Below are positions 17,571 through 25,537 of a DNA stretch of 64,000 nt, piece by piece. Position 1 is the stretch's first letter. Each line of letters opens with the position of its first letter. Under the pieces are notes generated by a model. That model saw only the letters and a program-made list of their open reading frames with translations. It was not told the DNA's origin and ran no database searches. This DNA is from Robinsoniella peoriensis (GTDB taxonomy: Bacteria; Bacillota; Clostridia; Lachnospirales; Lachnospiraceae), in NCBI RefSeq assembly GCF_000797495.1, contig NZ_JTGN01000011.1:1-64000 (forward strand). Reading direction: 5' to 3'. The position numbers and the translations under genes are program-made.

Positions 17571-17656
17571 GCCGTACAGGAAAACCGGTACGGCCACTTT
17601 TTCTTAACCGCCTATCATAAAAATGATAGACATTTGATTCATCGCTTGTCCCTCCC
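17571..17656 (-). CDS. Possible 12-codon leader peptide with downstream hairpin, upstream of hemA
   Basis: On the minus strand a very strong SD, GGGAGGG (17656-17650), sits 7 bases before ATG at 17642. The frame encodes MNQMSIIFMIGG and ends at TAA 17604-17606. Ten bases later a hairpin (17571-17580 with 17585-17594) follows. Read on the plus strand the same hairpin is followed by TTTTT, so it may instead be a plus-strand terminator. The peptide is too short to assign. It could be an attenuation leader or a tiny hydrophobic peptide, or it may be chance; the SD is the main support. Confidence 0.35.
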
Positions 17657-18081
17657 TTCTGACTTTCAAAATACAGCGGTTATATTTAAGAAAAGCACAT
17701 CCTGATTTATGAATTAACATACATGCATACAAATATTGTTTTAGAATTGAATTCAATTTTGGCAAATTGGAAATATTCGTAGAGAAATCTACTTGATTTA
17801 TGATCTTTGACTGCCCTGTGGGCAGGTGATTCGTGGTGTAGGATATGGTTTCTTTCCGCTTGTGGCTTATTATATCACATATTTTTCATAATTGCAATAG
17901 TTTTATTTTTATACATCTCATATTGCATATTTATTGTTTGTTCTGCGGTATGTTGCTTTTAAGCAGACATATATCGGTGCATAACCATACAACAAAAAGT
18001 GGCAGACATTTTCTGCGTAGCTTCATCGTATTTTTTCTTCATTTTACTGGCTTTATCTGCCGGAAAAGTCAAGATATTTTA
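17657..18081. other. Gap between the hem operon and the cobalt-transport unit
   Basis: About 425 AT-rich bases without a convincing gene. It contains small inverted repeats, for example CTGCCC with GGGCAG near 17812-17826 and GTAGA with TCTAC near 17780-17793. On its minus strand it would form the 5' region of the possible leader peptide. The plus-strand promoter of cbiM begins at its right edge. Nothing else can be supported. Confidence 0.4.
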
Positions 18082-18110
18082 TTGACTTTTATAACTGTAC
18101 ATGGTAAAAT
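18082..18110 (+). promoter_or_regulatory. Promoter of the cbiMNQO-K operon
   Basis: TTGACT (18082-18087) and TAAAAT (18105-18110) are separated by 17 bases, a good sigma-A promoter placed about 20 bases before the cobalamin riboswitch. Confidence 0.75.
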
Positions 18111-18130
18111 TTTGTCATAATTGAATATCG

Positions 18131-18290
18131 ACAGGTGCTGCTTTATAAGCAGAGAATAGGAAAGTCGGGTGAAATGCCCGCACGGTCGCGCCGCTGTATA
18201 GGAATAGTATTCGTTCATAATGTCACTGTTAGAGAATGGGAAGACGAACTGATATGTTAACGCCTGAGTCAGAAGACCTGCCTGCGATAA
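18131..18290 (+). ncRNA. Cobalamin riboswitch controlling cbiM
   Basis: The leader contains the conserved elements of the AdoCbl aptamer in order: ACAGGTGCTG at 18131, GGGTGAAATGCCCGCACGGT (18166-18185), the GCCGCTGTA segment near 18190, a variable arm with a second CACTGTTAGAGAATGGGAAG-like stretch, and the closing B12 box GAGTCAGAAGACCTGCCTG at about 18265-18284, which pairs back to CAGG at the 5' end. The downstream stem-loop at 18390-18431 has a T-run and is the likely transcription-terminating platform. Cobalamin binding should switch off cobalt uptake. Confidence 0.92.
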
Positions 18291-18389
18291 GAGATTTACA
18301 CATAGTTACGAACGATGGCTAGGTGTGCCCAGATTATTTTGTCGATGTCCATAGATATCTATGCCCGTCTTCAAGATTTTCTGACCATA

Positions 18390-18431
18390 CGCCTATCTTC
18401 TAAACTAATTTGAAGATCAGGCGATTTTTTT
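18390..18431 (+). terminator. Riboswitch-controlled terminator before cbiM
   Basis: CGCCTATCTTC pairs with GAAGATCAGGCG (one bulge), followed by seven T from 18425. It ends about 18 bases before the cbiM start and just precedes the SD. It is the probable expression platform of the riboswitch. Confidence 0.85.
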
Positions 18432-18449
18432 ATGTAGGAGGAAAGAAGA

Positions 18450-19211
18450 ATGAGTTTGAAACAAAGAAAACTGGTTGTTTTAGCCGGCGCATTTGCATTA
18501 GCTTTTGGTATTGCTCCTGTTGCTAATGCAATGCACATTATGGAGGGGTACCTCGCACCTACATACTGTATTATCTGGGGTGTGTTATGTGTTCCTTTTT
18601 TAGTAGCAGGATTTTTTTCCATTAAAAAAACCCTTGCTGAACACCGCAAAGTGTTAGTAATCCTTGCGATTGCAGGCGCATTTGCATTTGTATTATCATC
18701 TTTAAAGATTCCATCCGTAACAGGAAGCAGTTCTCATCCAACCGGAACAGGACTGGGAGCTATCTTATTTGGACCAAGCGCTATGAGTATCATTGGTATC
18801 ATCGTCTTATTATTCCAGGCGATTCTGCTGGCACATGGCGGCCTTACCACATTAGGTGCCAATACTTTTTCCATGGCAATCGCAGGTCCTTTCCTGGCAT
18901 TTGGTATCTACAAACTGTGCCGGAAGTTTAACGTAAATAAATTGGTATCCGTATTCCTGGCAGCATGCCTTGGAGATTTATTTACTTATATGATTACATC
19001 CTTCCAGCTGGCAATTGCGTACCCTTCGGAGGTTGGCGGATTTATGGCTTCCCTTACGAAGTTCATGGGTATTTTCGCTGTTACTCAGGTTCCACTTGCT
19101 ATTATCGAAGGTATTATTACAGCTGTCGTTATGATTGGTCTGGAATCTTATGCCAAATCTGAATTAACAGATCTTGGTTATTTCAAAGGAGGTGTGGTTA
19201 ATGGGCGGTAA
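18450..19211 (+). CDS. cbiM: Cobalt ECF transporter S component CbiM
   Basis: 253 residues, with SD AGGAGGAAAG before the ATG. CbiM is the membrane substrate-binding component of the cobalt ECF transporter. A signal peptide of about 27 residues precedes [10 protein letters not shown]; cleavage after VANA would expose the Met-His N-terminus that binds the metal in this family. About six membrane segments follow, with the conserved [10 protein letters not shown] and [17 protein letters not shown] stretches. The stop overlaps the cbiN start by 11 bases. It lies under the cobalamin riboswitch at 18131-18290. Confidence 0.95.
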   Translation: MSLKQRKLVVLAGAFALAFGIAPVANAMHIMEGYLAPTYCIIWGVLCVPFLVAGFFSIKKTLAEHRKVLVILAIAGAFAFVLSSLKIPSVTGSSSHPTGTGLGAILFGPSAMSIIGIIVLLFQAILLAHGGLTTLGANTFSMAIAGPFLAFGIYKLCRKFNVNKLVSVFLAACLGDLFTYMITSFQLAIAYPSEVGGFMASLTKFMGIFAVTQVPLAIIEGIITAVVMIGLESYAKSELTDLGYFKGGVVNGR

Positions 19212-19539
19212 AGGAAAAACAGTCATTATCCTGCTTTTAATCTGTGTATTGATCGCCGTAGTACCTCTGGCATTAAATAAGGACTCAGAATTCGGCGGTG
19301 CTGATGGCGCTGCTGAAGAAGCAATCACTCAGATTGACCCTAATTATCAGCCTTGGGCATCTCCTCTTTTAGAGCCACCGGGCGGAGAAACAGAAAGTCT
19401 TCTCTTCTGTCTGCAGGCTGCTCTTGGCGCAGGTGTATTCGGTTATTGCATCGGTATGCTGCGTGAACGCACAAAGCATGCAAAAAAAGAAGAAGAGAGC
19501 AAAGGAACTTTGAGTAAAGCAAAAAAGGCCAAAGCTTAA
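19201..19539 (+). CDS. cbiN: Cobalt transport protein CbiN
   Basis: 112 residues from the ATG at 19201, selected because AAAGGAGGTG lies 7-10 bases upstream; an earlier in-frame ATG at 19174 is buried in cbiM. Two membrane segments flank an extracytoplasmic loop: [18 protein letters not shown] at the N-terminus, then [15 protein letters not shown] and [20 protein letters not shown]. These features match CbiN, the small accessory subunit of the Co2+ ECF transporter. A lysine-rich cytoplasmic tail closes the protein. Its start overlaps the end of cbiM, implying coupled translation. Confidence 0.93.
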   Translation: MGGKGKTVIILLLICVLIAVVPLALNKDSEFGGADGAAEEAITQIDPNYQPWASPLLEPPGGETESLLFCLQAALGAGVFGYCIGMLRERTKHAKKEEESKGTLSKAKKAKA

Positions 19540-19584
19540 ATTACTGGGTTCTCCTAAATACTACATATTGGGAAGGTTAATAAA

Positions 19585-20370
19585 ATGATTATCATCGATA
19601 AGCTATGTTATACTTCAAAATTAAGGTACACAAATGCTTCAGTTAAAACAGCTCTTGCAATAATTACACTTCTGTTTTGTGTAATAGATCGTTCGATTGC
19701 ACTTTCTGTCTGCATTTTATTTGCAATGGGATATCTCACCATACACGTTGGCGGGATATCCCCTTCCCATTATATCAGGCTGATGCGAATACCGCTTATC
19801 TTTTTATTTTTAAGCACCATCGCCATTATTATCAACTTTTCAAAAACCCCACTCTCAGCATTTGCTATTCCGGTGGGGAATATCTTTATCACAAGCAGCC
19901 GGTCTTCCCTGCTATTTGCGGCACAGTTGATTCTTACTGCTTTGGCAAGTGTTTCCTGTTTGTATTTTTTATCCCTTTCCACACCCATTACAGACATTCT
20001 GACGGTTTTTCGTAAAATCCATTGTCCTGAACTATTAATAGAGCTGATGCTGCTCATTTACCGGTTTATTTTCGTATTATTAGATATTGCCGATTCCCTG
20101 ACCTGTGCACAGCGCTCCCGTCTTGGAAATGTAAATTTAAAAACATCCTGCAGATCTATGGGCAACCTGATCTCAGCATTATTTATCCGTGCTTTCAAAA
20201 AATCTTCCTTTTTATTTGATGCAATGGAGTCCCGCTGTTATGACGGTACAATCCATGTACTGGAAGAAAATTATCCTGCAAAGAAAAAACATATTATTTA
20301 TTTGATCGTATTTGAACTGACTTTGATTATCATATCCGTGATACTGCGTATCTGCGGATTACATATATAG
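19585..20370 (+). CDS. cbiQ: Cobalt ECF transporter T component CbiQ
   Basis: 261 residues with about five membrane segments. CbiQ couples the ATPase to CbiM. The family features are the two Ala-Arg-Gly-type coupling helices: AQRSRLGNVNLKTS (around residue 175) and DAMESRCYDG (around 213). The second matches the usual A-M-x-x-R-C-Y motif. The gap to cbiN is 45 bases and to the cbiO-cbiK gene 12 bases, so it is in the same operon. SD GGAAGG lies about 8 bases before the ATG. Confidence 0.92.
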   Translation: MIIIDKLCYTSKLRYTNASVKTALAIITLLFCVIDRSIALSVCILFAMGYLTIHVGGISPSHYIRLMRIPLIFLFLSTIAIIINFSKTPLSAFAIPVGNIFITSSRSSLLFAAQLILTALASVSCLYFLSLSTPITDILTVFRKIHCPELLIELMLLIYRFIFVLLDIADSLTCAQRSRLGNVNLKTSCRSMGNLISALFIRAFKKSSFLFDAMESRCYDGTIHVLEENYPAKKKHIIYLIVFELTLIIISVILRICGLHI

Positions 20371-20382
20371 AGGAGAAAACTT

Positions 20383-22044
20383 ATGAATGATATTATCCTT
20401 AAAGCTGAAAACGTATGTTATGCCTATGAAGATGGCAATCAGGCATTGAAAGGAATCAACCTGGAAATACGAAAAGGAAGAAAAATCGCATTTATGGGGG
20501 CAAATGGTTCCGGTAAATCCACTTTTTTTCTGTGTCTGAACGGCATACACCGCCCGCAAAGCGGAACAATGTACTTCTATGGATCGCCCTATGACTACAG
20601 CCGCAAAGGCCTGTTAAGTCTTCGAAGTAAGGTAGGCATCGTATTTCAGGATCCGGATAATCAGCTGTTCTCCGCCAGCGTATACCAGGAAATTTCTTTT
20701 GGCATCCTGAATCTAGGTGTTGATGAGCAAACCGCTAAAAAAGAAGTGGAAGAAGTTATTGACCACCTTGAGATCACCCCTTTTCGCAGCAAGCCTACCC
20801 ATGCGTTAAGCGGCGGTCAGAAAAAACAGGTTTCGATTGCAGACATTCTGGTTATGCACCCGGATGTTATTATATTTGACGAACCGGCTGCTGCACTTGA
20901 CCCCAAACATACGACTCTGGTTAACCAGATCATCGATAAATTAACCAATCAGGGAATTACGGTCATTATTTCCACCCACGATGTGGATTTTGCACTAAAA
21001 TGGGCTGATGACGTGGTGTTGTTTAAAGATGGTACTGTTTATATGGAAGGCGCTCCGGAAGAAGTCTTCGTCAATAAATCCATCCTTCACCAGACGAATC
21101 TGGAACAGCCGGCTGCAATTCAGCTATTTGAAAGCCTATGTAAGAAGGGAGTTCTTCTCCCCTCTCTCCCACTGCCAAAAAGCCTATCCACACTGGAAGG
21201 CTATATTGAAAAAATAAGTACAAAACCACACTATGGAGGAACGAAATTGGAAGACACGAACAAAAAACAGGCAATTCTGGTAGTTAGCTTCGGAACCAGC
21301 TATGATGAAACCAGGAAAGTAACCATTGATGCTATTGAAAATTCTATCCAGGCTGCTTTTCCGGAATTTAAAATTTACCGTGCCTGGACAAGTAAAATGA
21401 TTTTAGCGAAGATTAAAAAAAGGGATGGCATCCACATCAACAATGTAAAAGAAGCCATGGAACAGATGAAAGCAGACGGGATTACCGATGTTGTCGTTCA
21501 GCCCACTCATGTAATCAACGGAATTGAAAATGATCTGATGCAGGAAGATGCTCTGTCTTACCAGGAATCATTTCATTCCATACGGTTTGGGAATCCGCTT
21601 CTTACTACAGAAGAAGATAATCAGACTGTGATACAGGCGATTGCAGGCGAATTCTCTTCTCTTTCCGAAGACGAAGTACTGGTTATGATGGGACACGGAA
21701 CAACACATTATGCCAATGCTATCTATGCCGCTCTGGATTATGCATTTAAGGATTATGGACATCAAAATATATACCTGGGTACTGTGGAAGCCTATCCTTC
21801 CATGTCTTCTATCTTAAAAATGATTGCGGCAAAGAGACCGAAAAAAGTTGTTTTGGCACCATTCATGATCGTGGCAGGTGATCATGCCAGAAATGATATG
21901 GCAGGTGATGATCCTGAATCCTGGTACTGCCAGTTAAAAGAAGCCGGCTATACCGTTGAATGTGTATTAAAAGGCCTGGGCGAATATGCAAGTATCCGGG
22001 ATTTATTTATCAATCATATTATGATGACTTTAAATGAAAAATAG
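20383..22044 (+). CDS. cbiO-cbiK: Cobalt ECF ATPase fused to anaerobic cobaltochelatase (CbiO-CbiK)
   Basis: 553 residues in one uninterrupted frame. Residues 1-275 are the ECF ATPase: Walker A GANGSGKST (about 45), Q-loop VFQDPDNQLFS, signature LSGGQKKQVSIA (about 143), Walker B VIIFDEPAAALDP, H-loop STHDVD. Residues 295-553 are CbiK, the sirohydrochlorin cobaltochelatase: VVSFGTSYDETRK, QPTHVINGIENDLM, MMGHGTTHYANA (catalytic His), VEAYPS and the metal-binding GDHARNDMAGDDP. At the junction GGAGGA (21235-21240) precedes an in-frame TTG at 21247 by 6-7 bases, so free CbiK of 265 residues could also be made. Transport and chelation are thereby joined in one locus. The stop lies just before palindromic repeat copy 2. 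Confidence 0.92.
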   Translation: MNDIILKAENVCYAYEDGNQALKGINLEIRKGRKIAFMGANGSGKSTFFLCLNGIHRPQSGTMYFYGSPYDYSRKGLLSLRSKVGIVFQDPDNQLFSASVYQEISFGILNLGVDEQTAKKEVEEVIDHLEITPFRSKPTHALSGGQKKQVSIADILVMHPDVIIFDEPAAALDPKHTTLVNQIIDKLTNQGITVIISTHDVDFALKWADDVVLFKDGTVYMEGAPEEVFVNKSILHQTNLEQPAAIQLFESLCKKGVLLPSLPLPKSLSTLEGYIEKISTKPHYGGTKLEDTNKKQAILVVSFGTSYDETRKVTIDAIENSIQAAFPEFKIYRAWTSKMILAKIKKRDGIHINNVKEAMEQMKADGITDVVVQPTHVINGIENDLMQEDALSYQESFHSIRFGNPLLTTEEDNQTVIQAIAGEFSSLSEDEVLVMMGHGTTHYANAIYAALDYAFKDYGHQNIYLGTVEAYPSMSSILKMIAAKRPKKVVLAPFMIVAGDHARNDMAGDDPESWYCQLKEAGYTVECVLKGLGEYASIRDLFINHIMMTLNEK

Positions 22045-22050
22045 ACAAGG

Positions 22051-22418
22051 TACAATTTGGGTTTAGCTGATTAAGACGCTTTGTAGATGTAGGTAGTGTA
22101 CGGAAAGATGGGTTTGGGAGGCGTATAGCAGAGCTGAGCATTTACTTACCTTCCCGGTGTGCTTTTTGGCGGATACAATTCGACCAGTACTGCATTGCAA
22201 AATGCAGTACTTCTCCCATCGGATTGTAAGCGGGCAGTGAGCTGCGAAATGCATCAGGATTTCGGAGCGAATGCCCGCGTGCCGCCAAAAAGTGCTCCGG
22301 GAAGGTTAGGAAATGCCAGTTCTGCGGTAAGCCTTCCAAACCAATGTCTGGTCCGTCCCCTTCTCTTTCCGTACACTACCTACATCTACAAAGCGTCCCC
22401 TTCTCAGCTAAACCCCAA
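22051..22418. repeat. Long palindromic repeat, family 1, copy 2
   Basis: This is the most complete copy. The ends (22057-22070 and 22405-22418) are complementary, and 22075-22108 pairs perfectly with 22364-22397 over 34 bases. Inside, 22175-22183 pairs with 22219-22227, and between them a perfect 10-bp hairpin (22187-22196 with 22201-22210) is capped by GCAA. A third helix is closed by 22230-22236 with 22272-22278. Relative to copy 1 (303-675) the first internal stem differs at both strands yet still pairs. It starts 6 bases after the cbiO-cbiK stop. A 116-codon frame across it (22159-22509) is judged a by-product. Confidence 0.9.
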
Positions 22419-22434
22419 CATTGCTTTCTTATCT

Positions 22435-22482
22435 AAAGGATGTTTTAATTCCCCAGAATTCAGGAGAATTAAAACATCCTTT
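22435..22482 (+). terminator. Stem-loop after the cobalt operon and repeat
   Basis: A 17-bp stem, AAAGGATGTTTTAATTC with its complement, encloses a loop of about 14 bases. On the plus strand it is followed by GTTTATC, a weak T-rich tail. It is probably the terminator of the cbiMNQO-K transcript, now separated from it by the repeat. Confidence 0.6.
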
Positions 22483-22542
22483 GTTTATCATTTAGATAGG
22501 TACAAATAACAGGGCGGATGCTAAAATTTATATTCCAGACCC

Positions 22543-22600
22543 TTGTATTCATTGTGCTGCAGTGCTATAATATACATATCCCCCCATAGGGGATATGTAT
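22543..22600 (+). promoter_or_regulatory. Promoter and palindromic operator of the EamA transporter gene
   Basis: TTGTAT (22543-22548) and TATAAT (22566-22571) are 17 bases apart. Immediately downstream ATACATATCCCC (22572-22583) is inverted as GGGGATATGTAT (22589-22600) around a 5-base centre. The C-run and G-run flanked by AT resembles CsoR/FrmR-type operators, but no such repressor gene is in the window, so the identity of the regulator is an inference. Confidence 0.6.
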
Positions 22601-22618
22601 AGAAAGGATGTGCCGATT

Positions 22619-23545
22619 ATGAAAATAAAAATTAAAAAACATATTGCTGTATTAAGCGCAATTGCTGCGGCTGTTCTTTATTCCATAAGTTCTCCGATTT
22701 CTAAACTTCTGTTATCAGAAATACCGCCTGCACTCATGGCATCCCTGCTCTATCTGGGCGCCGGGATTGGTATGGCATCCATTAACCTGATTCAGAAAAA
22801 GGTTGTTCCCATATCGAAAGACACGCCCTTTATAAAACGGGATTTTCCTTATATTGCAGGTATGATTTTATTAGATATTGCGGCTCCATTTTTATTAATG
22901 ACGGGGTTGTCGAAAGCCTCCGCCGCCAATGTATCTCTTTTAAATAATTTTGAGATTGTAGCAACTTCCCTGATTGCTTTTACCTTATTCCGGGAAAAAA
23001 TCACAGGTCGCCTCTGGTTCGGTATCGGATTGATTACTCTCTCCAGCCTGATTTTATCTCTGCCTGAACCGGGAAGCCTTTCTTTCTCCTATAGCTCTCT
23101 TTTTGTACTGGGAGCGTGTGTATGCTGGGGATTTGAAAATAATTGTACCCGTATGCTTTCGAAAAACAGCCCGCTGAAAGTTGTAATCCTCAAAGGTTTT
23201 GGTTCCGGTACAGGTTCGTTACTGCTTTCTTTTCTGCTTCATGAAAATGGTATCCCTGCCCTTTATATTTTCTTCACCCTAATTTTAGGTTTTGTGTCAT
23301 ATGGCTTAAGTATATTCTGCTATGTATATGCCCAAAGAAGCCTGGGAGCGGCAAAAACCAGCGCATATTACTCTATTTCGCCATTTATCGGAGTATTCCT
23401 TTCATTGATCATTTTCCGGGAAATTCCCCATCTGAGCTTTGTATTGGCTTTCCTGGTTATGGCTGCCGGTACATACTATACTTCTACCGATGCAAAAGAA
23501 AGCCGTTTCCGGAAGTTCTCGCTCCACAGCATTTCTGTGAAGTAA
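22619..23545 (+). CDS. EamA/DMT-family transporter
   Basis: 308 residues from the ATG at 22619 (SD AAAGGA about 10 bases upstream; the in-frame ATG at 22595 lies within the operator). Ten hydrophobic segments form two EamA repeats. The first ends with LLNNFEIVATSLIAFTLFREKITG and the second with YSISPFIGVFLSLIIFREIP, the usual internal duplication. Such proteins export metabolites or, less often, import nutrients; the substrate is not predictable. The gene is convergent, 16 bases from the GDPD gene, and carries a distinct palindromic operator. Confidence 0.85.
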   Translation: MKIKIKKHIAVLSAIAAAVLYSISSPISKLLLSEIPPALMASLLYLGAGIGMASINLIQKKVVPISKDTPFIKRDFPYIAGMILLDIAAPFLLMTGLSKASAANVSLLNNFEIVATSLIAFTLFREKITGRLWFGIGLITLSSLILSLPEPGSLSFSYSSLFVLGACVCWGFENNCTRMLSKNSPLKVVILKGFGSGTGSLLLSFLLHENGIPALYIFFTLILGFVSYGLSIFCYVYAQRSLGAAKTSAYYSISPFIGVFLSLIIFREIPHLSFVLAFLVMAAGTYYTSTDAKESRFRKFSLHSISVK

Positions 23546-23561
23546 GAACTTCGATCTGTTC

Positions 23562-25364
23562 TTATTCCTGTTTACCTAATACTTTATCTACTATTCCATC
23601 TAACATCAGATCCTGTCCTCTGGTATCTAAGACGTAGCTTGCCAGGTACTGGTTGTCGGTTATAATACCATCCACTCCCATATCTACATATTTTCGAATA
23701 GATTTTTCGTTATTTAGCGTCCATACATAAATTGGCTTTCCAGAGTCTTTTAAACGGTTGATCAGGCTTCTTGTTACAAACGTTGCTTCCAGACTGAATA
23801 CATCTGCTTCCTTTATATTTTCAATTTTTCCATAAGCAACTGCAGATATGGAACCTGTTTTTATTTCCGGTGCAATCTCTTTTACTTTTTTCAGTATTTT
23901 TCGGTCCATGGAGACTATCATACATTGCTCCTGATACTGGTATTGCCGGATGAGGTTAACCGTACTCTGTTCCAGATTTTGTTCATGTCCCGAACTTTTC
24001 AGTTCAATCATTAACTTAATTTTGGTTCCCGCTTCCTGTATCATCTCTTCTAGAGTGGGGATTTTTTCTCCTTTATAGCGGTAGGCAGTACGGATTCCTG
24101 CATCATACTGCCTGACTTCATCCAGATTGACTTCCCATACATTTTTCTTAACGCCGGTTGTACGTTCAAAATTAGAATCATGCATAATTACTAACTCTCC
24201 GTCTTTCGTTTCCTGGACATCAATCTCAGCATAATCTGCCTTACTATCGATGGATTCTCTCAGCGCAGCAAGGGTATTTTCCGGAGCAAACATAGCCCCC
24301 CCACGATGGGCAACTATGTCAACATGTGCCTTATCATCCCGGAGCATGGCAACGCTTACCGCATATGGTGTGTTATCAATGTACATTCCCAGAATCAGAA
24401 ATACCATGACAAGAATGACTACCTTTTTTAACAGCCTCTGTAAAATATGTTTGTCATCTTTACTGCGCTCAACAGGCTCGCACTCACTTAGCTCATAATA
24501 ATACACTGATATAAAGCCCAGATTGCAGACAGCCAGGCCAATAGTGCTAAGTACAATTCCAAGTCCGCTCCAAACTGTTAAATTAAACCAGAAATAATCT
24601 CTTGCTTCTAACCCGGTATGGAAGAACCTGGCAGCCGCCAAAAGGATTGCAATTACAGCTGCAGCTACAATAATTTCGAAGACAATGTAAAGTATATTCC
24701 AAATTATAAACGAGAAGATTCGGCGTATAAATTTTTTCCTTGTTTTTCGAACACTTTCTTTGCATCCGCCAAAGAAACTTTTATTTTCAAGTACAACCTC
24801 ATGCAGGCTGAATATCAGCCTAAATACAATTATCACCACAATCAGCATGACGATCAGAAATACAACATTTAATACTTTATTTTCCAAAATGAAATCCAGA
24901 ATAAACCCCGGGATCTCAAATCCCTGAAAAGGCCCCGATGTAAAAGGGATTCCCGCAAGGGGCATAAACAATATTACAAATACCAGCAATGGAAGGTTGA
25001 AAGGTTTAAAGACTACAAACGCCTTTTTCATTGACTGAAAAAGCAGTCCCCGCACTTTGACCGGATCATCTCTTCTGCTGTGATCAAAATAAATGATAAT
25101 TCCTGTTATTTCCATATATATAAAGAATGCAAGTAAAAACAGCAAAAACAGAAGTCCTAATATAAGGATTGGAGCTGAAAACAGACGTCCTACATTATCC
25201 ATGGTAATATAATATAAATTCGCCCGGGACATGAGTTCTTCTAACCCATCCTGGAGAATAACCAGCCCTGTCATCCAAATCATTTTATAAATCGCCTCAA
25301 ATAGCAGCAATGTTGTCCAATCCCAGCGTATTAGTTGTATTATTTTTTTAAACTTTTGAATCAT
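23562..25364 (-). CDS. Membrane-anchored glycerophosphodiester phosphodiesterase
   Basis: 600 residues. The first 330 form a hydrophobic region of about seven to eight segments, matching the GDPD membrane domain found in Firmicutes. Residues 345-590 are the catalytic TIM barrel: HRGGAMFAPENTLAAL, EIDVQETKDGELVIMHD, IMIELKSSG-like strand (KLMIELKSSGHE), YVWTLNN and GVDGIITD. The conserved His/Glu/Asp residues for metal and catalysis are present. It cleaves glycerophosphodiesters, probably from lipids or lipoteichoic acid, on the outer face of the membrane. The gene is monocistronic, convergent with the EamA gene. Confidence 0.9.
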   Translation of the reverse strand: MIQKFKKIIQLIRWDWTTLLLFEAIYKMIWMTGLVILQDGLEELMSRANLYYITMDNVGRLFSAPILILGLLFLLFLLAFFIYMEITGIIIYFDHSRRDDPVKVRGLLFQSMKKAFVVFKPFNLPLLVFVILFMPLAGIPFTSGPFQGFEIPGFILDFILENKVLNVVFLIVMLIVVIIVFRLIFSLHEVVLENKSFFGGCKESVRKTRKKFIRRIFSFIIWNILYIVFEIIVAAAVIAILLAAARFFHTGLEARDYFWFNLTVWSGLGIVLSTIGLAVCNLGFISVYYYELSECEPVERSKDDKHILQRLLKKVVILVMVFLILGMYIDNTPYAVSVAMLRDDKAHVDIVAHRGGAMFAPENTLAALRESIDSKADYAEIDVQETKDGELVIMHDSNFERTTGVKKNVWEVNLDEVRQYDAGIRTAYRYKGEKIPTLEEMIQEAGTKIKLMIELKSSGHEQNLEQSTVNLIRQYQYQEQCMIVSMDRKILKKVKEIAPEIKTGSISAVAYGKIENIKEADVFSLEATFVTRSLINRLKDSGKPIYVWTLNNEKSIRKYVDMGVDGIITDNQYLASYVLDTRGQDLMLDGIVDKVLGKQE

Positions 25365-25439
25365 AAGAGCTCCTATCCACCAGAATGTTTTTAAAATATG
25401 TTTCCTATAATATCATAATTTGTCATTTTTTGTAAAGGA

Positions 25440-25483
25440 AATAAAAATAACTGGCATACCCGATAATCAAAGTACACCAGTTA
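25440..25483 (-). terminator. Terminator of the sugar ABC transporter operon
   Basis: On the minus strand TAACTGGTGTAC (25483-25472) pairs with GTATGCCAGTTA (25459-25448) around a 12-base loop and is followed by TTTTTATTT. It lies about 55 bases after the permease stop. Confidence 0.82.
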
Positions 25484-25537
25484 GTATTCCATTTTTATAG
25501 ACATAAACACCTGCTAAATGAAAGTTATTATATATTT

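Noticed and set aside
22159-22509. 116-codon frame through repeat copy 2
   Set aside because: It lies in the palindrome and its flanking terminator, without SD or family.
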